The translations under genes were made by a program, and so were the position numbers. 22,055 bases of DNA from Clostridia bacterium (GTDB lineage Bacteria > Bacillota > Clostridia > Lachnospirales > WQUN01), in NCBI GenBank assembly GCA_025997155.1, contig BNUF01000026.1, positions 1 to 22,055 of the forward strand. The letters run 5' to 3'. The notes beneath the pieces were generated by a model. That model made no database searches. It was not told the origin of the DNA and worked only from the letters and a program-made list of their open reading frames with translations. This document shows positions 1 to 6,145 of this stretch, in pieces. Numbering within the stretch: the first letter of the stretch is position 1; each line of letters opens with the position of its first letter.

Positions 1-444
1 AAAAATGCCAAAGATAGCATAGAAAGACGAGTGTCGGATACACTAAAATCCGTATTTAGACCCGAATTTCTGGGTAGGCTTGACGAAGTTATTTTGTTTA
101 ACGAGTTGAGCGAACAAAATATATTTCAGATATGCGATATTATGTTGAAACAAATTAAGTCAAAAGCCCGAAATCTCAGAATCAAGCTGGAGTTTGACAA
201 AACTGCCGTTGCCGAACTCGCTAGATTAGGTTACAACACTGAATATGGCGCACGTCCATTAAGGAGTGTAATTTCGGCAAGCATCTTGAATACGCTGTCC
301 GATAAAATTCTCGCGGACGAGTTAAATCACGGTGATAATATCCGCGTAAAGTTTGACGAAGACAGATTTGTCTTTTTTAACCAAAATCAAAAGAAACAGG
401 CTATACGAGCCACGGAGAAAGGATTTCAATATTATGAAAACTAA
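1..444 (+). CDS. Clp-family AAA+ ATPase, C-terminal end (partial, 5' end outside window)
   Basis: The reading frame is open from the first base, so this is the 3' part of a longer gene; the GTG at 31 is an internal codon. The visible part carries RPEFLGRLDEVILF, the signature just before the small C-terminal subdomain of the second AAA+ module in ClpB/ClpC proteins. NTEYGARPLRSVI follows, the sensor-2 arginine segment that contacts bound ATP in the hexamer. These proteins unfold or disaggregate proteins in the cytoplasm. ClpB and ClpC cannot be separated from this fragment, because the middle domain and any ClpP-binding loop lie outside the window. The stop codon overlaps the start of the next gene by 11 bases, so the two are probably cotranscribed. 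No link to the CRISPR locus is evident. Confidence 0.9.
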   Translation, partial: KNAKDSIERRVSDTLKSVFRPEFLGRLDEVILFNELSEQNIFQICDIMLKQIKSKARNLRIKLEFDKTAVAELARLGYNTEYGARPLRSVISASILNTLSDKILADELNHGDNIRVKFDEDRFVFFNQNQKKQAIRATEKGFQYYEN

Positions 445-760
445 AAAATTATGTGATGCGATTGTTAGTTATATCAATCTTGGCGGAATCGGATTTACGG
501 TCGATTCGGAGAACTTGCTAAAGAAACGCAAGGTCTACAATCTGAAATTGAAAGCCGTATTGACGCATAAAAGCATTGAATTAGACGTTGAAATTACGGT
601 CATTAAAATGTCTGTAGATGGTTTGGATGGCTACTTTTGCAGTGCCGTTTATAGAAATTTAAATGATTCGCAATTGTCGGGTTTGAAAGAAACCTCGGAG
701 ATTTTTTCGGAAGAACTTGCATGGGCGAATAAATTAGAGGCTACTATTATGGCTGTTTAA
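434..760 (+). CDS. Small protein of unknown function
   Basis: The 108-residue protein starts at ATG 434, inside the last codons of the Clp gene, with a GGAG/AAGGA-type binding site about 10-17 bases upstream. A longer frame starting at 353 would run through the Clp gene and is unlikely. The sequence is mixed charged and hydrophobic, with no signal peptide or membrane helix. The middle (about residues 30-70) looks beta-rich, and the C-terminus is helical and acidic (SEIFSEELAWANKLE). I recognise no family. The overlap implies translational coupling with the chaperone gene, so it may be a partner or simply an operon passenger. Confidence 0.7.
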   Translation: MKTKKLCDAIVSYINLGGIGFTVDSENLLKKRKVYNLKLKAVLTHKSIELDVEITVIKMSVDGLDGYFCSAVYRNLNDSQLSGLKETSEIFSEELAWANKLEATIMAV

Positions 761-776
761 TTTATCGAGTTTTTGT

Positions 777-806
777 AAGTGTCTATTTGACGCTTATTAT
801 TATTTT
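777..806 (+). terminator. Possible weak terminator after the Clp operon
   Basis: AAGTGTC (777-783) and GACGCTT (789-795) can form a 7-pair stem, one of them a G-U pair, around a 5-base loop. An AT-rich stretch, ATTATTATTTTA, follows. It lies 17 bases after the stop at 760 and before the array 1 leader. The U-tract is interrupted, so termination would be inefficient. Confidence 0.35.
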
Positions 807-831
807 ATGGTAAAAAAAGTGCGTTTCTAAT

Positions 832-1138
832 GGTGGTTTTTGATTAGGCACTTGACTTTACGGAAATTTTCTGATACAATGTTTTTCAGTGTTTGAAATT
901 TGTTTTTCGGCAAGATTTATACCCCCTCAAAACCCTAATCTTCCCGAATTTTTCGTAGTGGCTTTTCGAAATCGAAAAAACGTAGTGATTATGCGGGTTA
1001 TGAGTTCACGGAAGTGACATAAACAGGTCTAATTATTACATAATTGTTACGATGATTTTTGTCTTAACCCGACCAAAACAAATCTTCCCGAAAATATGCC
1101 TTGCAAACCCACTATCTATAGGGTTTAAAATGGCAAGG
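832..1138 (+). promoter_or_regulatory. CRISPR leader 1
   Basis: This AT-rich region without a gene directly precedes array 1. It is clearly homologous to the leader of array 2. Shared elements are the promoter at 852-880, an inverted TTCGGCAAGATT (906-917), two direct AATCTTCCCGAA boxes (937-948, 1081-1092), GTCTAATTATTACA near 1027, a hairpin AAACCC/GGGTTT (1105-1110 and 1121-1126), and GGCAAGG just before the first repeat. The second box lies 58 bases before the first repeat in both leaders, as expected of a sequence read by the integration machinery or a leader-binding protein. ORFs called here run into the array and are spurious. Confidence 0.85.
852..880 (+). promoter_or_regulatory. Sigma-70-type promoter of leader 1 / array 1
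   Basis: TTGACT (852-857), a 17-base spacer, and TACAAT (875-880). The predicted start is near 887, about 250 bases before the first repeat. The same promoter with substitutions is present in leader 2 (4629-4657), which supports function. Confidence 0.7.
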
Positions 1139-1618
1139 GTTGTACAACTCGATTTCCCCGCAAGGGGTTTGAAACAAACGCATCGGTTCATCGGAATCCA
1201 TAACATTGTCGTTGTACAACTCGATTTCCCCGCAAGGGGTTTGAAACCTCAAGAAACTCAGAAACATAAGGAAAATTACCCATTGTTGTACAACTCGATT
1301 TCCCCGCAAGGGGTTTGAAACATTTGCTGAAATCTATTCCACACCTTCACGTCATCGGCGGTTGTACAACTCGATTTCCCCGCAAGGGGTTTGAAACAAG
1401 CCTGGGTCTGCGCCGTTCGCAGCGTCGAGTATTTCGTTGTACAACTCGATTTCCCCACAAGGGGTTTGAAACCCACAAGGTGATAGATCTACTTCGTAGA
1501 CTGTAACAAGATTGTACAACTCGATTTCCCTGCAAGGGGTTTGAAACCCGAAAACGGGAGTCTTCCAGCACATTCTTGAATGGTTGTACAACTCAATTTC
1601 CCCGCAAGGGGTTGAAAA
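1139..1618 (+). CRISPR. CRISPR array 1: 7 repeats, 6 spacers
   Basis: The repeats are 37 bases long, starting at 1139, 1211, 1285, 1361, 1436, 1511 and 1583. The spacers are 35, 37, 39, 38, 38 and 35 bases. Each repeat holds a 10-base palindrome GTTGTACAAC, a CCCC-GCAA-GGGG hairpin with a GNRA-type loop, and an 8-base tail TTTGAAAC that matches a type III 5' tag. Orientation is +, from the leader on the left and the decay on the right. Repeat 5 has ACAA in the loop. Repeat 6 starts with A and has CCCT in the stem, which still allows a G-U pair. Repeat 7 has lost a base and its final C. Positions 11 and 13 (T, G) differ from array 2 (C, T). Confidence 0.99.
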
Positions 1619-1704
1619 ATAAAAAAATATAAAAAAATTTAACTTCGCCCTCTTTTTCTCTGATATATTAAGTAGAATGGAGAAAAAGGGAGGGGGATGT
1701 TTTT

Positions 1705-3192
1705 ATGTTTGAATTTGAACGGGCTACATCAATGGATATGTTGACTATGGCGTGGCAGAAAATATCGTCAAAAAATGGTTGTCCTGGAATTGACGGCGTT
1801 GACTTATCTTTTTATCGTTCTGATCTTAGAAATAATCTACGCACGCTCCAGACAGCGTTAGTGAGCGGAAATTACAAACCTTTCACAGAAAAAAGATATA
1901 GCAATAAAAATCGCGTGATATGTATTCATTGCGTTGACGACAAAATAGTTCAGACTGTGGCGGCGGAAATCGTAATGTCGGCATACTTGCCGTCTAAGTG
2001 CGTTCACGGATTCGTCAAAAGACGCTCGGTATTTACTGCAAAAAAGTCGCTTGACAACGCACTCAAAGAAGGCACGAACGAGTATTTCAAGGCTGACATC
2101 AAACGTTTTTATGACAGTATCGACAATGCGCTTTTGCTCCGCAAACTTGAAAACGTTGTAACCGATTACAAATTCTTGTCATTAGCTAAATTACTTTTAG
2201 GCACGCATTTCCTCGGCATTTCAACGGGAAGTTGCTTTTCACCCGTATGCTCGAATTTGTACCTTGCGGATTTCGACAGAGCCATCGCGAAAGAATCCAC
2301 ATTTTACTCTCGCTATGTTGACGATATGCTTGTCGCTCCCGCGTCAAATTCTGTGTTGATTTCCGAAAAACTCAGAGAAATCGGACTCCATATGAACACA
2401 GATAAAAGTGTGACCGTAAATGCCGCAAAGGGTTTTACGTTTTTGGAATTCGACATTAATACCCCAATTGATACGGCAATCCAAAACGGAGATTTTGCTA
2501 CAGCGGAAGAACTCTACACCGCGCAAGAAAACGACATTACCGCAGAATCCGTAATTTCACCGAAAAACACGCATTCTAATTCAGAATATGAAATACCAGC
2601 TCATATACAAAACGTAGTGAAAATGTGTCACATCGTCAACGCAATAGTGTGTAAAGCCAAAACTCAAAATTACCTCACGTATTCCGAAAAATTCCATATT
2701 CTGCAAATATTTCACTGCCTTGACGATGACGGCACGAAATTCATTCATTATGTTTTAGGATTATGCGAAGATTATGATTACGCCGAAACACAACGCAGAA
2801 TCACAAAATACGGCGTTCCGAATCCTGTCGGATGTAAGAAACTCTGCGAGCGTTTCGGCGGTGTTAACAAGTGCGTATGCAACTTTTCAAATGATAAAAT
2901 CTATCCGACTCCGATTATCCACGCAAAGCATATCAAACCAGACTGTTTCACTCCGAGTGTTCCAAAAGATGTCGTTGGACATTTCAAATCTAAAACTATA
3001 GAACATAAAGCCGAGGACGCTCTTTCTGGACTTCTTCAACTGAACAGAAAAGCGTATGAAATCAGAGAACAGCAGAATATTTTCAAAGGTCAAATCGAAA
3101 GCCTGTTCGAACGCGGCAATGTCAAAGAGTTTCAGACTCCTCAAGGATTGCTCATCAAAACCGACGGTGGACTCTTTATAAAGGTGGATTGA
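1705..3192 (+). CDS. CRISPR-associated reverse transcriptase with Cys-rich C-terminal region
   Basis: A 495-residue protein. Residues 1 to about 255 form a group II intron-like RT: CPGIDGVD near 26-33, FKADIKRFYDSID at 128-140 (catalytic Asp131), and the YVDD catalytic box at 204-207. Residues about 320-400 are a helical region with four closely spaced cysteines (377, 381, 390, 392), which could bind zinc or an Fe-S cluster. It loosely recalls the Cys-rich ends of primase-related proteins, but I cannot assign it. The C-terminus is a charged helix and a short beta segment. The start is ATG 1705 after GGAGGGGG. A weak promoter may lie at 1639-1669, or the gene may be read through from array 1. 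cas1 begins 2 bases after the stop, so this RT is separate from Cas1, not fused. Likely role: copying RNA-derived prespacers. No intron domain V is visible next to it. Confidence 0.93.
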   Translation: MFEFERATSMDMLTMAWQKISSKNGCPGIDGVDLSFYRSDLRNNLRTLQTALVSGNYKPFTEKRYSNKNRVICIHCVDDKIVQTVAAEIVMSAYLPSKCVHGFVKRRSVFTAKKSLDNALKEGTNEYFKADIKRFYDSIDNALLLRKLENVVTDYKFLSLAKLLLGTHFLGISTGSCFSPVCSNLYLADFDRAIAKESTFYSRYVDDMLVAPASNSVLISEKLREIGLHMNTDKSVTVNAAKGFTFLEFDINTPIDTAIQNGDFATAEELYTAQENDITAESVISPKNTHSNSEYEIPAHIQNVVKMCHIVNAIVCKAKTQNYLTYSEKFHILQIFHCLDDDGTKFIHYVLGLCEDYDYAETQRRITKYGVPNPVGCKKLCERFGGVNKCVCNFSNDKIYPTPIIHAKHIKPDCFTPSVPKDVVGHFKSKTIEHKAEDALSGLLQLNRKAYEIREQQNIFKGQIESLFERGNVKEFQTPQGLLIKTDGGLFIKVD

Positions 3193-3194
3193 TT

Positions 3195-4145
3195 ATGGAG
3201 ACTTTATATATCTCACAAGAAAACTGCTACATTCGCATGGAGGGGGAGCATCTCAACCTGACGCGACGCGGTGAAAAAATAACCTCAATCCCTCTCGTTG
3301 GAATAAAGACGCTTATTATTTTCGACAGCGTAAATATGTCAGCGCAAGCACTTGATTTACTCCTTATAAACGGCATTGACGTACTTTATATGTCGAAGTG
3401 GGGAAAACTCAAAGGGAGAATACTTTCCGTGAAAGGCGGAGGGGCGGTGCTGAAACTCGCTCAACATTCCGCGTTTCTTAATGCGGACAGGCGTATGTCT
3501 ATCGCCAAATCCATTGTGACAGCGAAAATCCACAATCAAACAGAAATTGTACGCCGATATCAATACAATAACACCATTCACGACTATAACGAAAACTTAT
3601 CAGAAATTAAAAAATTTACAGAATTACTTAAAACGGCTGATACAATGGATACGATTATGGGTGTCGAGGGCATTTCGGCTAAATACTATTGGGATTGTTT
3701 CCGTCGTCTGCTGAAAAATCCAATTTTTTCGCGGCGAGAATATCGCCCTGCCCCTGATTATGTCAACGCTTTACTGAATTTAGGTTATTCATTCCTCGCA
3801 AACGAAGTAACAACCTGTCTTATAGCGAAAAACTTTGACCTTGAAATAGGTTTTCTGCACAGCGTACATTACGGGCGAAACTCGCTCACGCTTGATATTA
3901 TAGAGGAATTTCGCGCACCATTTATTGACGCGTGGATACTTACGCTTCTCAACAAAAATCAGCTCAAAGACGAACATTTTCATATAATGTGCGGCGATTG
4001 GCGTTTGACCGACGAAGGGTTTCACAAATTTTGCAAACTATTCCATGAACGTGTACCGACGTGGCGTGAAAAATTTCGCGAACAAAGTCATAAGCTAAAA
4101 ACCGCTTTGCTTAAAGGAGAGGACTATGAGCCGTACCTCGAATGA
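3195..4145 (+). CDS. cas1: CRISPR-associated endonuclease Cas1
   Basis: A 316-residue Cas1, the integrase that with Cas2 inserts new spacers at the leader end of an array. The metal-binding active site is complete: Glu158 in GVEG, His222 in GFLHSVHYGR and Glu237 in DIIEEFR. The N-terminal beta domain (about 1-85) and the helical catalytic domain are of normal length. ATG 3195 is chosen over an upstream TTG at 3189 because AAGGTGG sits about 8 bases before it. It is preceded by the RT gene and overlaps cas2 by 20 bases, so RT, Cas1 and Cas2 are translated from one message and may form one acquisition complex. Confidence 0.97.
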   Translation: METLYISQENCYIRMEGEHLNLTRRGEKITSIPLVGIKTLIIFDSVNMSAQALDLLLINGIDVLYMSKWGKLKGRILSVKGGGAVLKLAQHSAFLNADRRMSIAKSIVTAKIHNQTEIVRRYQYNNTIHDYNENLSEIKKFTELLKTADTMDTIMGVEGISAKYYWDCFRRLLKNPIFSRREYRPAPDYVNALLNLGYSFLANEVTTCLIAKNFDLEIGFLHSVHYGRNSLTLDIIEEFRAPFIDAWILTLLNKNQLKDEHFHIMCGDWRLTDEGFHKFCKLFHERVPTWREKFREQSHKLKTALLKGEDYEPYLE

Positions 4146-4434
4146 TATTACTCTTGTTTGTTATGATGTGACCAGCAACAAATTACGCCGTAAAATTGAC
4201 AAAACAATGAAAAATTTCGGAGTTCGACTACAATACTCAATCTTTATGTGCAGACTTGACGCAGACATGGTGAATGTATGCCACAAGAAACTCCTCAAAA
4301 TATTTAATGATTTCGCATACGAGCGAAAAAGCGGCGACAGTTTGATTATAATCGAGAGGACCGTAATCGGAAAATTTAATATCCTAATCGGTGACGATGC
4401 GCTGTTCGATACGGCAGATTTTAAAATTTTTTGA
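4126..4434 (+). CDS. cas2: CRISPR-associated protein Cas2
   Basis: A 102-residue Cas2 with a ferredoxin-like fold. The first strand reads DITLVCYDVTSNKLRRKI, with the conserved Asp14 at the strand end, and YSIFMCRL forms a later strand. Cas2 dimers bridge two Cas1 dimers in the spacer-integration complex and usually play a structural part. The gene starts inside the end of cas1 after AAAGGAG. It closes the adaptation operon; no strong terminator follows directly, only the fold-back at 4439-4606. Confidence 0.95.
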   Translation: MSRTSNDITLVCYDVTSNKLRRKIDKTMKNFGVRLQYSIFMCRLDADMVNVCHKKLLKIFNDFAYERKSGDSLIIIERTVIGKFNILIGDDALFDTADFKIF

Positions 4435-4438
4435 CATA

Positions 4439-4606
4439 GTCGTTTCATAAAATCCATATATTCCCGCTTCTCCTATTCTTTAGGCTTTTCAAGTGTGTCG
4501 TTTTTTATAAAAACATTACATTTTAACCCAATTAAGACACGACAAATAGATGCATTATATATCAAAAGTTGCCTAATTGGGTAAAAATTGGAGTTCATGA
4601 AACGAC
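4439..4606. repeat. Fold-back with nested inverted repeats after cas2
   Basis: The outer arms GTCGTTTCAT (4439-4448) and ATGAAACGAC (4597-4606) are perfect. Inside, ACCCAATTA (4526-4534) pairs with TAATTGGGT (4574-4582), with more AT pairing around it. No target-site duplication is visible at the ends. It may be a weak terminator for cas2, a structured RNA, or an old insertion remnant. Nothing else was found between the cas2 stop and leader 2. Confidence 0.5.
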
Positions 4607-4628
4607 AGTGATTTTTTGATTTAGATAG

Positions 4629-4657
4629 TTGATTTTATGAAAAATTTTTGATATAAT
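4629..4657 (+). promoter_or_regulatory. Sigma-70-type promoter of leader 2 / array 2
   Basis: TTGATT (4629-4634), a 17-base spacer, and a perfect TATAAT (4652-4657). It is homologous to the leader 1 promoter. The MITE-like insertion begins 3 bases after the -10 box, so the expected start site near 4664 now lies inside the insertion and the 5' part of the transcript is foreign. Confidence 0.75.
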
Positions 4658-4659
4658 AA

Positions 4660-4863
4660 CCTAAAGTCCCGAAAGATTGTTGGAGAAAGAAAAAGTACGG
4701 CGAAATTAACAAACAGTATTAACCAGTTAGACGAAACTACAAGTACGGTGTTTTGTATAATCGCCGTAAAAAGCAACCCAAACACTTAAACGAAGTAATT
4801 CCAATAGATGAACTTAATGTACTTTTTATTTATGAACATAGTTACAAATTTCGGGATTTCAGG
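4660..4863. mobile_element. MITE-like insertion in leader 2
   Basis: The terminal inverted repeats are CCTAAAGTCCCGAAA (4660-4674) and TTTCGGGATTTCAGG (4849-4863), 13 of 15 matching. They are flanked directly by perfect 7-base direct repeats ATAATAA at 4653-4659 and 4864-4870, as left by transposition. It holds no gene. Internal inverted repeats (AAAAAGTAC 4690-4698 with GTACTTTTT 4819-4827; TACGGCGA 4696-4703 with TCGCCGTA 4761-4768) would fold its RNA. Removing it with one duplication gives 32 bases from the -10 box to TTCGG, against 31 in uninterrupted leader 1. No matching transposase is in the window. Confidence 0.8.
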
Positions 4864-5126
4864 ATAATAATACCCTAATGTTTTAACCTTGATTTTCGGC
4901 AAGATTTATACCCCTTCAAAACCCCAATCTTCCCGAATTTTTTCGTAGATATTTTTGAAATCGAAAAAATCCAGTAATTATGCGGGTTTAGACTTCTTCA
5001 AGGAGTCTAGAGAGGTCTAATTATTACAAAATTATTACAGGGAATTACCCCTCACGGGGATAAAAACGAATCTTCCCGAAAACATGCCCTACAAACCCAG
5101 TATTTAGTGGGTTAAAAACGGCAAGG

Positions 5127-5673
5127 GTTGTACAACCCTATTTCCCCGCAAGGGGTTTGAAACTTTTTTTGCGGCGTTTTCGATGTATGTTTCTCTTTTT
5201 CGTTGTACAACCCTATTTCCCCGCAAGGGGTTTGAAACAGATGAAAAAAATCCATTACGCGGATGCATTTCCTTGTTGTACAACCCTATTTCCCCGCAAG
5301 GGGTTTGAAACCTAAATGGTAATCTTACATCAAATTTCATATTAAATCCGTTGTACAACCCTATTTCCCCGCAAGGGGTTTGAAACTCAATCAATATGTC
5401 ACCACACAGTCACGATGTATTTGGGGTTGTACAACCCTATTTCCCCGCAAGGGGTTTGAAACTGTAGTCCTCGCGGTGATACCCGCTTTTGTTGTACAAC
5501 CCTATTTCCCCGCAAGGGGTTTGAAACTGTAGTCCTCGCGGTGATACCCGCAAAAGTTTCTTGTTGTACAAACCTATTTCCCCGCAAGGGGTTTGAAACA
5601 AAGGCAAAAAGAGCGCATAACACAGCTACAAAAGCGGTTGTACAAACCTATTTCCCCGCAAGGGGTTTGAAAC
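5127..5673 (+). CRISPR. CRISPR array 2: 8 repeats, 7 spacers
   Basis: The 37-base repeats start at 5127, 5202, 5275, 5350, 5426, 5491, 5563 and 5637. The spacers are 38, 36, 38, 39, 28, 35 and 37 bases. The repeat has the same palindrome, CCCC-GCAA-GGGG hairpin and TTTGAAAC tail as array 1, and differs at positions 11 and 13. The last two repeats carry A instead of C at position 10, which breaks the palindrome and marks the distal, older end. Spacer 5 (5463-5490) is unusually short, and its first 24 bases are identical to those of spacer 6 (5528-5562). ORFs called on the opposite strand here are translations of the repeats. Confidence 0.99.
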
Positions 5674-5675
5674 GC

Positions 5676-5716
5676 AAAAAAAGCCGCTCCTCTCGGGGCG
5701 GCAAAATTGTTTTTAG
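5676..5716 (-). terminator. Hairpin terminator between array 2 and the cas operon
   Basis: GCCGCTCC and GGGGCGGC (5683-5702) form an 8-pair stem with one G-U pair and a 4-base loop. Read on the minus strand, the stem is followed by seven T residues (5682 down to 5676), a textbook intrinsic terminator for the long cas operon. Read on the plus strand, the trailing AAAATTGTTTTT could also stop array 2 transcripts. It therefore separates two converging units and begins only a few bases after the last repeat. Confidence 0.8.
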
Positions 5717-5751
5717 TGGCAACAGACTCGGTGTGTATTTTTGATTCAATC

Positions 5752-6120
5752 TTACTTGCGCTGATATCTTCTGAATCTTGCAAACTTGAACACTGAGTGT
5801 TTGACGGTTTCGCCGTTTGCACCCAAAGTTTCGACGGATTCACGTTTGGAGCAGGCGGCAAGTACGGGGATTTCAAGCTCCAAAAGTCGCTGTATTACGG
5901 CAAAAGAGAAGGTCATTTCTCCTTGACACAGCACCGCGTCGGGGTTGAGCGTTTTGATTTCGGCGGCATATTTATCTGCAAGTGCGTCAATGTATTTCTC
6001 GTCGCCCCATGAATCTATTTCAGGAAACGGCAACTCTCGTATTTCGCCGTATTCTTTTGCGGCATCAAGTTGTAGCTTTGACCATTTCGAGCTTGCGTGA
6101 TTAGTAAAATTAATCAGCAT
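5752..6120 (-). CDS. Csx15/Csx16/Csx20-like putative cyclic-oligoadenylate ring nuclease
   Basis: A 122-residue protein, last in the type III-D operon. The start is ATG 6120, preceded by AAAGGAG; an upstream frame to 6219 lacks a binding site and runs into the sigma-like gene. Visible parts are LINFTNHASSKWS at the N-terminus, GEIRELPFPEID (25-36), QGEMTFSFAVIQRL (66-79), and the C-terminal FKFARFRRY (111-119). This layout resembles the small Rossmann-type CRISPR accessory proteins Csx15/Csx16/Csx20, proposed to degrade or bind cyclic oligoadenylate and so switch the response off. Its place after two CARF genes fits that role. The family call is from recalled motif similarity, and the exact subfamily is uncertain. 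A 25-base gap separates it from the upstream gene. Confidence 0.6.
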   Translation of the reverse strand: MLINFTNHASSKWSKLQLDAAKEYGEIRELPFPEIDSWGDEKYIDALADKYAAEIKTLNPDAVLCQGEMTFSFAVIQRLLELEIPVLAACSKRESVETLGANGETVKHSVFKFARFRRYQRK

Positions 6121-6145
6121 ATAAAATCGTACTCCTTTCGATTTG

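Larger units (their letters stand above)
4607..5126 (+). promoter_or_regulatory. CRISPR leader 2 (interrupted by an insertion)
   Basis: Homologous to leader 1 along its length. It has a promoter at 4629-4657, an inverted TTCGGCAAGATT (4895-4906), AATCTTCCCGAA at 4926-4937 and 5069-5080, GGTCTAATTATTACA near 5013, and a hairpin AACCCA/TGGGTT (5094-5099, 5108-5113). The hairpin arms differ from leader 1 but still pair. The distance from the second box to the first repeat (58 bases) equals that of leader 1. A 211-base difference between promoter and first box is explained by the insertion at 4660-4863 plus its 7-base target duplication. Confidence 0.85.

Noticed and set aside
353..760. Longer 135-residue version of the small gene after Clp
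   Set aside because: The first 27 codons lie within the Clp gene and have no binding site, whereas ATG 434 does.
1112..1591. ORFs of 63-88 codons across array 1 on both strands
   Set aside because: They repeat peptides such as FQTPCGEIELYN, which are translations of the CRISPR repeat.
1619..3194. Mobile group II intron encoding the RT
   Set aside because: No domain V/VI-like structure or intron ends were seen, and the RT is coupled to cas1.
4439..4606. Second MITE
   Set aside because: Arms are short and no target-site duplication is visible, so only a fold-back is claimed.
4660..4863. Retron-type msr/msd RNA for the nearby RT
   Set aside because: The end pairing recalled retron a1/a2 repeats, but flanking 7-base duplications and the restored leader spacing fit a transposon insertion better, and it is not next to the RT gene.
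5104..5876. ORFs of 67-100 codons across array 2
   Set aside because: Same reason: they are frames through repeats and spacers, and one runs on into the end of the cas operon.
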